Of a stretch of DNA of 12,142 nucleotides, positions 1 through 6,998 are shown one piece after another. A program made the translations under genes and the position numbers. Each line of letters opens with the position of its first letter. Positions within the stretch are counted from its first letter, which is position 1. The notes under the pieces were generated by a model. The model was not told where the DNA came from and made no database searches. It saw only the letters and a program-made list of their open reading frames with translations. The DNA is taken from NCBI GenBank assembly GCA_035280505.1, contig DATEFT010000139.1, positions 1 to 12,142 of the forward strand, in the 5' to 3' direction. The stretch is from JAKEHZ01 sp035280505 (lineage in GTDB: Bacteria > Acidobacteriota > Blastocatellia > RBC074).

Positions 1-1
1 G

Positions 2-409
2 ACCGGAGTGGCCAACGTCGGTAACGATCCGCGATTTTGGAATCAACTGTTCGCGCTGCATACCTATCACTGGTTCTGGGGCGTCAGCGACATCGGAAAC
101 TGGTACGCCTACTACAGCGTGCTGCCTCCGGTCGTCGGACCTTATGCCTCACGCACGGTGATCACCGAGATGGGCGTGCAGCAGGTGGGCCGCAACGTCG
201 ATTTTTGGTGGCATTGGGAACAGGGCACCCCGCAGGACGTCTCGTACCTGACCGGAACCTGCGCCTACGTCCGCGATAATCAAATGGGCAGCATTAATTG
301 GTCCGGCGTCAACGACGTGGATCTCTATCGCTGGTACTGGTCCAACAGCAATCTGACGGAGGTCAGAGCGGACGTACCGGGAATGTTCAGATGGTCCTGG
401 TGGCAATGA
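2..409 (+). CDS. C-terminal part of a probable clan GH-A (GH5-like) glycoside hydrolase, 5' truncated
   Basis: The reading frame is open to the left edge and ends with TGA at 407-409, so only about the last 135 residues are visible. A GTG at position 8 is in frame, but nothing supports it as a true start. The tail is very aromatic: 13 Trp in the 133 residues counted from that GTG. Three landmarks in order recall the end of a GH-A/GH5 barrel: a His-x-Tyr segment (ALHTYHWFWG, about residues 16-25, like strand 6), a hydrophobic strand ending in Glu (VITEMG, E54, like the strand-7 nucleophile), and a late Trp strand (SINWSG, like strand 8). GH-A enzymes are retaining hydrolases of beta-linked glycans. 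The family call is inference from motif order; another aromatic-rich secreted protein is possible. Its 3' end converges with the TonB-dependent receptor gene. Confidence 0.45.
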   Translation, partial: TGVANVGNDPRFWNQLFALHTYHWFWGVSDIGNWYAYYSVLPPVVGPYASRTVITEMGVQQVGRNVDFWWHWEQGTPQDVSYLTGTCAYVRDNQMGSINWSGVNDVDLYRWYWSNSNLTEVRADVPGMFRWSWWQ

Positions 410-414
410 AAGAC

Positions 415-454
415 AGAGAAGGATAGAGAAGTCTATCCTTCTCTATCCTTCTCT
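415..454. terminator. 17-bp stem-loop between convergent genes
   Basis: Positions 415-431 are perfectly complementary to 438-454, leaving a 6-nt loop. The stem begins 5 nt after the stop of the GH-like gene and ends 7 nt before the receptor stop codon, where a bidirectional terminator is expected. There is no long U tract on either side; the receptor transcript would have only a short TCTTTC run after the stem. A second register (415-426 with 433-444, 12 bp) is possible because the right side consists of 10-bp repeats. Confidence 0.6.
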
Positions 455-462
455 ATACTTCT
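433..462 (+). repeat. Three tandem 10-bp repeats (CTATCCTTCT)
   Basis: CTATCCTTCT occurs at 433-442 and 443-452, followed by a one-mismatch copy, CTATACTTCT, at 453-462. The array forms the right arm of the convergent hairpin. Its last base is the first base of the receptor's stop-codon triplet (TTA at 462-464 on the plus strand). Such an array could change copy number by slippage and alter the stem register. Confidence 0.8.
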
Positions 463-3400
463 TAGAAGTTGAATCTCGCCACGATCTGAATCTGCCGTCC
501 GCCCGTATCGTTGGTATTGTTGATATCCCGATAGGCCGACGTCACCTGACCGAAGAGCTGATTGTTGAAATTGGTCAGGTTGGTGTTGGCGAAGAAGTTG
601 ATGTGGTTGAAGGCGTTCAAAAACTCGCCGCGCAACTCGAAATTGACTCGTTCGGTGAGTTTGACCTTCTTGACCGCGCTCAGATCGAAGCGGGTGAACT
701 GCGGACCATAGACTGCGACCGATTGCGGCGCGCAGTCGCCGTTCACAACCTGGATGCAGTTCCGGTTGCTGGCGGGCGCGAGGTACCGGCCGGCAGGTCT
801 TCCCAATTGGCCATAGCCGGTGGCCGAGGTGGCGCTCACGTTGAAGGCGCGAATGGTGTTGTCGATGATGTCCTGCGGCAACGAATAGGCGATCTTGCGC
901 GCGTCGTCGAAGCGCAGCTTGAAGGCCTGCTGCAGATCGCCCCGCGTCATTCCGACCAGATTGACGTTGCCGAAATTCAAGACCTCTCCGCTCTGGATGC
1001 GGGCGGTGCCGTGAAATTCCCACCCGCCGATCAGCCGATCCAATCGACCGCCGGCGCGACCGAAGAGAGCCTGGCCTCTCCCGAAGGGAAGTTCGTAGAC
1101 CCAATTGGCCTTGAAGGAGTGTCGCGGGACCGAATCGGCGCCCGTCCCCACGGTATTGATCCGCGGGGCCCGCAGCGAGACCCGCGACGAAATGAATCCC
1201 TTGGCCCAGGTATAACTGCCCTGCACCAACAGCCCGTGGGAGAGACGGCGGCGGAGTTCCACCACCATCGAATCGTAGCGCGTGTAGCCGCCGTTGCCGG
1301 TGAAGATCGCCCCGCCCAGTAACCCCGGATTGGTCACAAAGAAGTTGGCGGGCAACCCGGCCCTGAGCGCATTATCGCGGAACGCCGCCTGGCCGAAGAG
1401 ACCGCTGTTGGCGCCGGATGAGGCCAGCGCATAGGGGTTCGGATTGTTGGGAGCCAGTTGATTGACGAAATTCGCATTGGCGAAAAGCCCCGACCCGTAG
1501 TTATTCGGGCTGGCGGCCGCCGCGGCATTGAGCCCGCTGAAATGGGCCAGGAAGATGGGCAAGGGCGCGGTGCCGGTGCCCGGACCGTAGTAACGGAAAT
1601 TGTTGCCGCGCCCCGCCGCGATGTTGGCCTGCAGGTTGGCCATGGCCAGCTTGAACTCATCCAGGAACCCGTTCTCGACAATGGTCGCGTCAGCCGCGGC
1701 ATTGAGATTGTAGTCGACCCATCCGCGAAGGGACCGCGTGCCGACGTACCGGACCTCCACGGCCGTATCCCGGTTGAGTTCGCGCTGCACGCCGAAGGTC
1801 CAGGACTGGACATAGGGCACCTTCAGGTTGGGATCGAAGATCCTGGCCGCGTCGGTCACCGCCCCCTTGAGCGGATAGCCCGGGGTCGAGGGGAAAGCGC
1901 CGGCGCCCAACCGTTGCGACTCTCTCAGCAGGACCGGCAGCCGGTCGTTGCCGGTCACCAGGTTGCCGAGGGTCGTGCTGCGGCTGGCCGTGACGAAGCT
2001 TCCGGGATTGGCGCCGTAGCGATCGGAGAAGGTGGCCATCCCCTGGTTGTCGTAGGTGAGCGAATAACCGCCGCGAAGCACGGTTCCACTTCCCTCCCCG
2101 ATGATCCGTTTGAGCCACCCGCCCTTGACCTGCGGGTTCCAGGCAAAGCCGAAGCTCGGGGCGAAGTTATGATAATCCACGTTGTAAGCCCGATCGCCCG
2201 CCCGATATTGAGTGAACTGGGTTTCGCGGCCGGTCATGACCCCCGGCTTGAAGAGATTGCCGGCTCCGGAGACGCCGAACAGATCGGCGACGGTGGTCGT
2301 CGTGTAGTTGTTGTTGAGCGGAGTGAACGGAAGCTGCACCTGCCAACGCACTCCATAGTTCAAGGTCAGGCTCGGGCGCACCCGCCAGCTATCCTGGACG
2401 TACAATCCGAACTCGCGCTGGCGCGCCCGCTGGACGTTGGGGCCGAGCAATTGGTACTCACCGGTCTGCTCATCGAGCTGGGCATTGGCGTTGATGGCGA
2501 TCACCCTTCCGGTCAGAGCCGCATAGAAGTTCTGCGCCCGCGCGAGATCCGCAGTGGAGGCGCCCGGAAAGTTGGCCGCGGTAAAGAGACTGTTCGCCGG
2601 ATCGCCGGCCGCGACCCCGAAGTTGAGGCTGGGAACCATCGTCTGATTGAAGACCCAGAGATCGGTCTGGGTGAAGGTCCCGCCGAAGCTGATCCCGTGG
2701 GCGCCCCTGGTCCAGATCAGGTTGTCGCTGAACTGTTTGAACGGCGTGTTGCGCCGGCTGGCGTTGGTGGTGACCGTCGCGCCGTTGATGCCCATGGCCG
2801 CCGCGATTCCGGTGCCGCCCGGAGCGGCCCCGAGATTGAAGCCGGCCTGGTTGGCCACCGCCCCGTTGAACATCTCGGCGCTGATCTCCGGCCGGAACGA
2901 CGAGGTCCCGCCGGTGATCCCGAAACGCGCCTCGTTCACCAGAGTCGGAGTCAAGGTCGAGCGCAACGCCACCGCCATCGAGAAGCGATCCGAAAACTGC
3001 CCTCCCCGATTCGGGAAGTTGGGGAAGGCCGGGTCGATCCCGTTGAGCGTGTCGATCGTGGTGGCGGTCTTGGTGTAGTACGAGGAGATCTCCAGGTGCT
3101 GCCGATCGGTCACGTTGAAATCCAGCCGCAGAGTCGGCGAGTAGCGCTTCGCATCGCTGTTGTTGGTGAAGGTAAAGCGCTGCAGGTTGGGATCGGCCAG
3201 TTGCTGGATGCCGCCCGTGCCGTCGGTCGAATTTCGAATGTCGGCCAGCAGTCTCCCGATCGTCGGATCGATCGTGGCGCGGGGGTTAACGGCATCGGTC
3301 AAGGCGAGGAGATCGATCCGTTGAACCCCGCCCTGCACGTTGTACTGAAAGATGCCCCGTTGGGCTTCCGGGTTCAGAATGGTCCGCTGCCGGGTGATCT

Positions 3401-4391
3401 GCGTCGGCTGGCGAAACTCTTCGTAATTGAAGAAGAAGAAGGCCCGGTCTCTTCCGTCGAACGCCATGGGGCCGAAAGCCTTTTTGGGCAGCAGCAGCGG
3501 CCCGCCCAGGCGAAATCCGTATTGATTGAAGAGCACCCGGTCGCGTGGGGCGCGGTCCGATCCCGGCGACGCGGGCAGGTCGCGATTATTGAACCAGTAG
3601 TTGGCGTTGAGCCAGGGATTGCGATGGTACTCGTAGACGCTGCCGTGCAGTTGGTTGTTGCCCTGGCGCGTCACGAACTTGATCTGAACCGAGCCCTGAC
3701 CGGAGCTCTCGGCTCCCGGAGCGGCCGTCGAGACCGTCACCTCTTCAATGGTATCGATGCTCGGACTGAGCATGCTGAAGAAGCCGTCCGTCGATTTCAA
3801 ATACTTGTCCTGCGAGTTGATGCCGTCGATCGAGATCGAGATCGACGATTGCGGCAACCCGTTGATGGTCGAGTCGCGATTTCCCCGGGGCGTGCTCGTC
3901 CCCGGCAGCAGGGTGATGAAGTTGAGAGTATTTCGGGAGACCAGCGGCAGATTGGCGATCTGATTGACATTGAGCGTCGTGGAGATCGTCGCCGATTGCG
4001 TCTGCATGATCTCGCCGCCGCCCTGAACCACGATCGATTCGCTGGTATTGCCGACCTCCAGCGTCGCGCGGACCGACGCGGGAGTGCCCACGTCGACTTT
4101 GACATCGGTGATGACCACCTGTTTGAACCCCGCCGCCGAGATGGTCACGTGATAAAAGCCGGCATCCAGAGCCGGAATCGAGAAGGTCCCATTCCCGGCC
4201 GTGACGGATTTGAACTCAGCGCTGGTGGCATGATTTTTGATGGTGACCTGCGCGCCCGGAATCACGGACCCGGCCGGATCGGTCACCCATCCCGTCAGTG
4301 AAGAGGTAGAACCACCTTGCCCATAGGCCGTCCAGTTACACATGGCCGCCATGGCAATTACAGCAATCAACCCCAAAAAGGAGCGTCCCAT
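462..4391 (-). CDS. Oar-like TonB-dependent outer-membrane receptor with carboxypeptidase-regulatory-like domain
   Basis: This 1309-residue protein is expected in the outer membrane, importing an unknown ligand with TonB energy or acting in adhesion or export as Oar proteins may. Domains in order: a signal peptide at about 1-24 (hydrophobic LGLIAVIAMAAM, cleavage near AYG-Q); a CarboxypepD_reg-like beta-sandwich at about 31-112 (TGWVTDPAGSVIPGAQVTI, then GNGTFSIPALDAGFYHVTI); a plug at about 118-240 (IANLPLVSRNTLNFITLLPG, SISIDGINSQD, IEEVTVSTAAPGAESSGQG); and a long beta-barrel from about 245. The barrel carries the family signatures LHGSVYEYHRNPWLNANYWFNN and FFFNYEEFRQPT. The chain ends in ARFNF, with the terminal Phe typical of outer-membrane barrels. 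The start is set by ATG at 4389-4391 with AGGAGG upstream. No partner lipoprotein or TonB/ExbBD gene is present. Such receptors often occur in many copies in Acidobacteriota. The ligand cannot be deduced; the neighbours suggest carbohydrate. Confidence 0.95.
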   Translation of the reverse strand: MGRSFLGLIAVIAMAAMCNWTAYGQGGSTSSLTGWVTDPAGSVIPGAQVTIKNHATSAEFKSVTAGNGTFSIPALDAGFYHVTISAAGFKQVVITDVKVDVGTPASVRATLEVGNTSESIVVQGGGEIMQTQSATISTTLNVNQIANLPLVSRNTLNFITLLPGTSTPRGNRDSTINGLPQSSISISIDGINSQDKYLKSTDGFFSMLSPSIDTIEEVTVSTAAPGAESSGQGSVQIKFVTRQGNNQLHGSVYEYHRNPWLNANYWFNNRDLPASPGSDRAPRDRVLFNQYGFRLGGPLLLPKKAFGPMAFDGRDRAFFFFNYEEFRQPTQITRQRTILNPEAQRGIFQYNVQGGVQRIDLLALTDAVNPRATIDPTIGRLLADIRNSTDGTGGIQQLADPNLQRFTFTNNSDAKRYSPTLRLDFNVTDRQHLEISSYYTKTATTIDTLNGIDPAFPNFPNRGGQFSDRFSMAVALRSTLTPTLVNEARFGITGGTSSFRPEISAEMFNGAVANQAGFNLGAAPGGTGIAAAMGINGATVTTNASRRNTPFKQFSDNLIWTRGAHGISFGGTFTQTDLWVFNQTMVPSLNFGVAAGDPANSLFTAANFPGASTADLARAQNFYAALTGRVIAINANAQLDEQTGEYQLLGPNVQRARQREFGLYVQDSWRVRPSLTLNYGVRWQVQLPFTPLNNNYTTTTVADLFGVSGAGNLFKPGVMTGRETQFTQYRAGDRAYNVDYHNFAPSFGFAWNPQVKGGWLKRIIGEGSGTVLRGGYSLTYDNQGMATFSDRYGANPGSFVTASRSTTLGNLVTGNDRLPVLLRESQRLGAGAFPSTPGYPLKGAVTDAARIFDPNLKVPYVQSWTFGVQRELNRDTAVEVRYVGTRSLRGWVDYNLNAAADATIVENGFLDEFKLAMANLQANIAAGRGNNFRYYGPGTGTAPLPIFLAHFSGLNAAAAASPNNYGSGLFANANFVNQLAPNNPNPYALASSGANSGLFGQAAFRDNALRAGLPANFFVTNPGLLGGAIFTGNGGYTRYDSMVVELRRRLSHGLLVQGSYTWAKGFISSRVSLRAPRINTVGTGADSVPRHSFKANWVYELPFGRGQALFGRAGGRLDRLIGGWEFHGTARIQSGEVLNFGNVNLVGMTRGDLQQAFKLRFDDARKIAYSLPQDIIDNTIRAFNVSATSATGYGQLGRPAGRYLAPASNRNCIQVVNGDCAPQSVAVYGPQFTRFDLSAVKKVKLTERVNFELRGEFLNAFNHINFFANTNLTNFNNQLFGQVTSAYRDINNTNDTGGRQIQIVARFNF

Positions 4392-4675
4392 ATCGAGTTT
4401 CCTCCTAATAATGTTCAGGTGATACTGCTTGCGGATTCTGGGCGAGAAACACCTTCGCCGTCGCCGTTAAAACTCGTTTAAATTCTGGAAAGCGTTCGAC
4501 CGTGTATTGAAGCTGGTTGCTTATTTTTTGATACAGCTATTTCTAAATATGACGAGACATCTTCCGAGATTGTTACACTTATTTGACCAGACTTCTGTAT
4601 CACAACATCCAATTGGATCTTTAGAACGGCCGGATTTGGCGAAATAGGAGCGAGAGAGTAGATCTTAAGGTCTTT
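4392..4675 (-). promoter_or_regulatory. Long AT-richer upstream region of the receptor gene
   Basis: About 284 bases separate the receptor ATG from the hairpin at 4676-4752, with no credible gene. The part at about 4480-4620 is clearly richer in A and T than the flanking coding DNA, as expected for a promoter. I could not pick a -35/-10 pair with confidence. An 8-bp inverted repeat, TGATACAG at 4529-4536 and CTGTATCA at 4595-4602, and a third GTGATAC at 4419-4425 are possible operator half-sites. Their match length is near what chance would give in a region this size. Confidence 0.4.
4401..4406 (-). promoter_or_regulatory. Shine-Dalgarno of the receptor gene
   Basis: The minus strand reads AGGAGG followed by a 9-nt spacer and ATG. 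This is the strongest ribosome binding site in the window and fixes the receptor start at 4391, just before a clear signal peptide. Confidence 0.8.
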
Positions 4676-4752
4676 ATCCTGAACCGCGAAACACGCGAAA
4701 CACGCGGAAGACCGATGATTTCGCGTCTTTCGCGTGTTTCGCGATTCAGGAT
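4676..4752. repeat. Hairpin repeat copy A (33-bp stem of GCGAAACAC units)
   Basis: Arms 4676-4708 and 4720-4752 pair over 33 positions, with two mismatches and one G-U wobble, around an 11-nt loop. Each arm contains two 9-nt units of the form GCGAAACAC (one unit in the right arm has a substitution) and is bordered by ATCCTGAA or its complement. The element begins 23 nt past the transporter stop codon, as a terminator or 3'-end protector would. No U tract follows on the minus strand. It is related to copies at 8404-8457 and 9802-9876. Confidence 0.85.
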
Positions 4753-4775
4753 CCGATTTTTCGGCTATCTATCGA

Positions 4776-6077
4776 CTAGCCCTTCGCCTCGACGGCGTTC
4801 AATTCCACCCGGCTGACCGGAACTCCGTTACGATAACGAATGGCCATGATGGCCAGCGCTCCGGCGAGGGCCACGGCCGAGAGCAGCATAAAGCCCGTAT
4901 CGTAGCTCCCGGTCGACTCGCGGATGCGCGCCACGGCCCAGGGCATGAGAGCTTCGCCGACCGAATCGCTGGTAATGATGATCCCCAGGATGCGGCTCAG
5001 CCCGATCAACCCGAAGCATTCGGCCGTCATCAACGGGATCAGCATATAATCGGCCCCCAGACCGAAGCCGAAACAGACCGCAAAGACGTAGAGCAGGGCC
5101 GGATAGTCGGTCGCCAGGACCAGCAGCGGGATCGAGAAGGCGATGATCAGAAAGGTCGCGATCATCACATATTTTTTGCGGAACCGGTCCGCGAAAAAGC
5201 CCATCGCCAGACGGCCGGCAATGCTGGAGAAGAGGACGATGCTGGGATAGGTGGCGACCGCGCCCCTGGCATCATCGCTCGTCTTCGAGATGTCGGTCAG
5301 ATAGAGCGGCAGGTTCTGGGTGATCCCGCCCACCGCGCTGATGCTGAGCACGCTGCCGGCGGCCAGCAGCCAGAAGGCCGGGGTCCGGAAGACTCTGGCC
5401 AGCGAGAACGGAGCATCCAGGGTGGCGGGCTCGGGTTCCCGCGGCTGCGGATCGCCGTCGGGAAGCATCCCCAAGTCGGCCGGTTGACGCTTGACGACGA
5501 AGAGAGCCAGCACCACCAGGCTGACGAAGACGATCGCAGCCAGCGTCCGCAGGGCCCCGCGCCAGCCGAAAGCGTCCCTGACCCCCAGAATCAGCCAGGG
5601 GACGATCGCTCCTCCGGCCCCGATCCCGACGTAGGCGATGCCCATCATGCGGCCGCGCATCCGCGAGAACCAGCTCGAGATCACCACCTGGCACGGCAAC
5701 GGACCGGCGCAGAGATACCCCAGCGCATTGAAGAAATAGAAGGTGTAGAGCTGAGTCAGCGAATTCATGAAGCTGAATCCGACGAGCGCAATCGCCGCAA
5801 AAAAGGCCCCGGAGATCATGATGCGGCGAGGCCCGTATTTCTCGATCGCCCATCCGGCGACAAATCCAAAGAGCGGGCCCACAATAATTTTGCTCATCGT
5901 GTTGCCCCATTGAATCTGATCGCGCCGCCAACCGAATTCGGTGACGTAGTTGGGGAAAAATTGAGGCAGACCGTAGAGCACAAAACCGACGATCATCATC
6001 ATGAAGATGAAGGCCGCGGTCACGATCCACCAGCCATAGAAGGACTTCGATTGTTCAGACACTCGTTCTTCTCCCAT
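4776..6077 (-). CDS. MFS transporter, OFA/monocarboxylate-type
   Basis: The protein has 433 residues and about 12 membrane segments, so it sits in the inner membrane and moves a small solute, probably with a proton or by exchange. It opens with the FYGWWIVTAAFIF segment common in oxalate/formate-antiporter and monocarboxylate-porter-like MFS proteins. A motif-A loop follows (GWAIEKYGPRR, 75-85). SSWFSRMRGRMMGIAYVGIG (134-153) is also typical. The central cytoplasmic loop at about 197-230 contains PADLGMLPDGDP, and the second half repeats motif A as GRLAMGFFADRFRKK (288-302). The ATG at 6075-6077 has no clear ribosome site. The GTG at 6060-6062 lies 8 nt after GGGAG and gives a 428-residue protein starting before SEQSKSFYGWW; it may be the real start. 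The gene follows the DUF1080 gene by 92 nt on the same strand, probably as one unit. The substrate is unknown. Confidence 0.9.
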   Translation of the reverse strand: MGEERVSEQSKSFYGWWIVTAAFIFMMMIVGFVLYGLPQFFPNYVTEFGWRRDQIQWGNTMSKIIVGPLFGFVAGWAIEKYGPRRIMISGAFFAAIALVGFSFMNSLTQLYTFYFFNALGYLCAGPLPCQVVISSWFSRMRGRMMGIAYVGIGAGGAIVPWLILGVRDAFGWRGALRTLAAIVFVSLVVLALFVVKRQPADLGMLPDGDPQPREPEPATLDAPFSLARVFRTPAFWLLAAGSVLSISAVGGITQNLPLYLTDISKTSDDARGAVATYPSIVLFSSIAGRLAMGFFADRFRKKYVMIATFLIIAFSIPLLVLATDYPALLYVFAVCFGFGLGADYMLIPLMTAECFGLIGLSRILGIIITSDSVGEALMPWAVARIRESTGSYDTGFMLLSAVALAGALAIMAIRYRNGVPVSRVELNAVEAKG

Positions 6078-6169
6078 TCGATTAAGTTAAGAACAGGGTC
6101 GGTCAAAACGCTCCGCTCCAGCCGGCGTCTCCAGGGTCTCGCTACCGGGTCTCACGCCGGGTCTGTCGA

Positions 6170-6829
6170 CTAGGGCTGGGCCTGGTTCAGCTCCTTGATC
6201 CGAACATTTCGGAATCGTGCGCGGCAGGTATCGCACCAGGCATCGGCGCCGCCGTGAACCTGAAGACCGATATAACCGAGGCGGGGAAAGCGATTCTTAT
6301 GATCAGTGTAGTCGGTCATCTTAGCTCCGTTTAACCAGGCCGTGACGTGGGCCGGCTGGCCTTCGATCCGCGCGCGCAGCTTGTTCCAGGACTTGTCCTT
6401 GAAGTATTTCGACCAATTTTTGTTCTGTTGAATATAACCGCCCTCCGCCGGAGCGTAGAGGCTGCCGATAAAGCCGTCTTTCTTATTATCGATCGTGATC
6501 TGATAGCCCATGCCGTCTTCACGCGTTCTCAGGAACAGTCCGGTATCGACCGGATAGTCGATCTTGAACTCGAGTTCGATCTCGAAGTCCGAATATTTGG
6601 TCTCGGTGCCGAGCAGGCCGCCTTTATGATCTTGGTCCTGGTTGCCGACGAGCACCCCTTTCTCGACGGTCCAGACGCCGCCGCTGCCGCCGTGCACGGC
6701 CATCAAGCGCCAGCCGTCCAGCGACTTGCCATTGAAGATGGGTTTCAGGTCCTTATCGGAGGTGGCGGAAAAGGCCATGGCTGTCAGGACCACGGTCGCG
6801 AAGAGCGAAAAGAGGGTCTTTGGTATCAT
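6170..6829 (-). CDS. Exported DUF1080 protein (3-keto-disaccharide hydrolase family)
   Basis: This 219-residue protein is the usual size for a single DUF1080 (PF06439) domain plus signal peptide. Residues 1-21 are a signal peptide with likely cleavage near AFSA-TS, so it is probably periplasmic. The domain is a concanavalin-like beta-sandwich with clear family marks: IFNGKSLDGW (31-40), GGLLGTETKYSDFEIELEFKI (70-90), TGLFLRT (96-102), LRARIEG (151-157) followed by a WLNG strand, and GYIGLQVHGG (185-194) ending in FRNVRIKEL. Members are named 3-keto-disaccharide hydrolases and are tied to degradation of oxidised (3-keto) glycosides; whether this one is active is not shown. No partner 3-dehydrogenase is in the window. 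The start is ATG with GGGAGAAAAA directly upstream. The transporter gene follows by 92 nt, suggesting that processing is coupled to uptake. Confidence 0.92.
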   Translation of the reverse strand: MIPKTLFSLFATVVLTAMAFSATSDKDLKPIFNGKSLDGWRLMAVHGGSGGVWTVEKGVLVGNQDQDHKGGLLGTETKYSDFEIELEFKIDYPVDTGLFLRTREDGMGYQITIDNKKDGFIGSLYAPAEGGYIQQNKNWSKYFKDKSWNKLRARIEGQPAHVTAWLNGAKMTDYTDHKNRFPRLGYIGLQVHGGADAWCDTCRARFRNVRIKELNQAQP

Positions 6830-6998
6830 TTTTTCTCCCGGTAAACTGAAGCGATATCTGAAAATCTATGAGATAGGGCACATTAGCGGGATTATGCCCC
6901 AAAGCCCCGCCGCCGTCCATTCCCGAGCGTGACATTTGGGGGGCAAAATCGTAGGATGGCGCCACTCCCGTGGAAATCTGACGTCAGGAGTTGATCAT
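6830..6998. promoter_or_regulatory. Divergent intergenic region between the DUF1080 and PHP genes
   Basis: These 169 bases separate two genes that point away from each other, so promoters for both strands must lie here or overlap it. A GGGAG site for DUF1080 lies next to 6830 on the minus strand, and a GGAG site for the PHP gene lies at 6987-6990. CCCCAAA at 6897-6903 and TTTGGGG at 6935-6941 form a 7-bp inverted repeat near the middle, a possible but weak operator. I could not assign -10/-35 elements. Confidence 0.4.
6986..6990 (+). promoter_or_regulatory. Shine-Dalgarno that sets a TTG start for the PHP gene
   Basis: AGGAG is followed by 8 nt and TTG at 6999-7001. Starting there puts a Lys-Lys plus hydrophobic signal peptide at the N terminus. 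A longer frame beginning at TTG 6936 would add 21 residues (GGKIVGWRHSRG and so on) ahead of the signal with no ribosome site. Confidence 0.65.

Noticed and set aside
1458..4301. A 947-codon open frame on the plus strand, antisense to the receptor gene
   Set aside because: Its product is dominated by Arg, Gly, Asp, Glu, Val and Ile in low-complexity order with no domain. The minus strand encodes a complete, well-formed receptor over the same bases. Long antisense frames are expected in GC-rich coding DNA.
462..4391. A SusC-type receptor of a SusC/SusD pair
   Set aside because: There is no SusD-like lipoprotein nearby. The N-terminal regulatory-like domain and the plug and barrel signatures fit the Oar-like group better.
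4734..6173. A 479-codon plus-strand frame across the MFS gene and its hairpin
   Set aside because: The translation is rich in His, Asp, Arg and Gln without hydrophobic core patterns, and it reads through hairpin copy A. The minus-strand MFS protein explains the region.
6936..6998. An N-terminal extension of the PHP protein from the upstream TTG at 6936
   Set aside because: It has no ribosome site, would put 21 polar residues ahead of the signal peptide, and runs through the divergent promoter region. TTG 6999 has AGGAG at the right distance.
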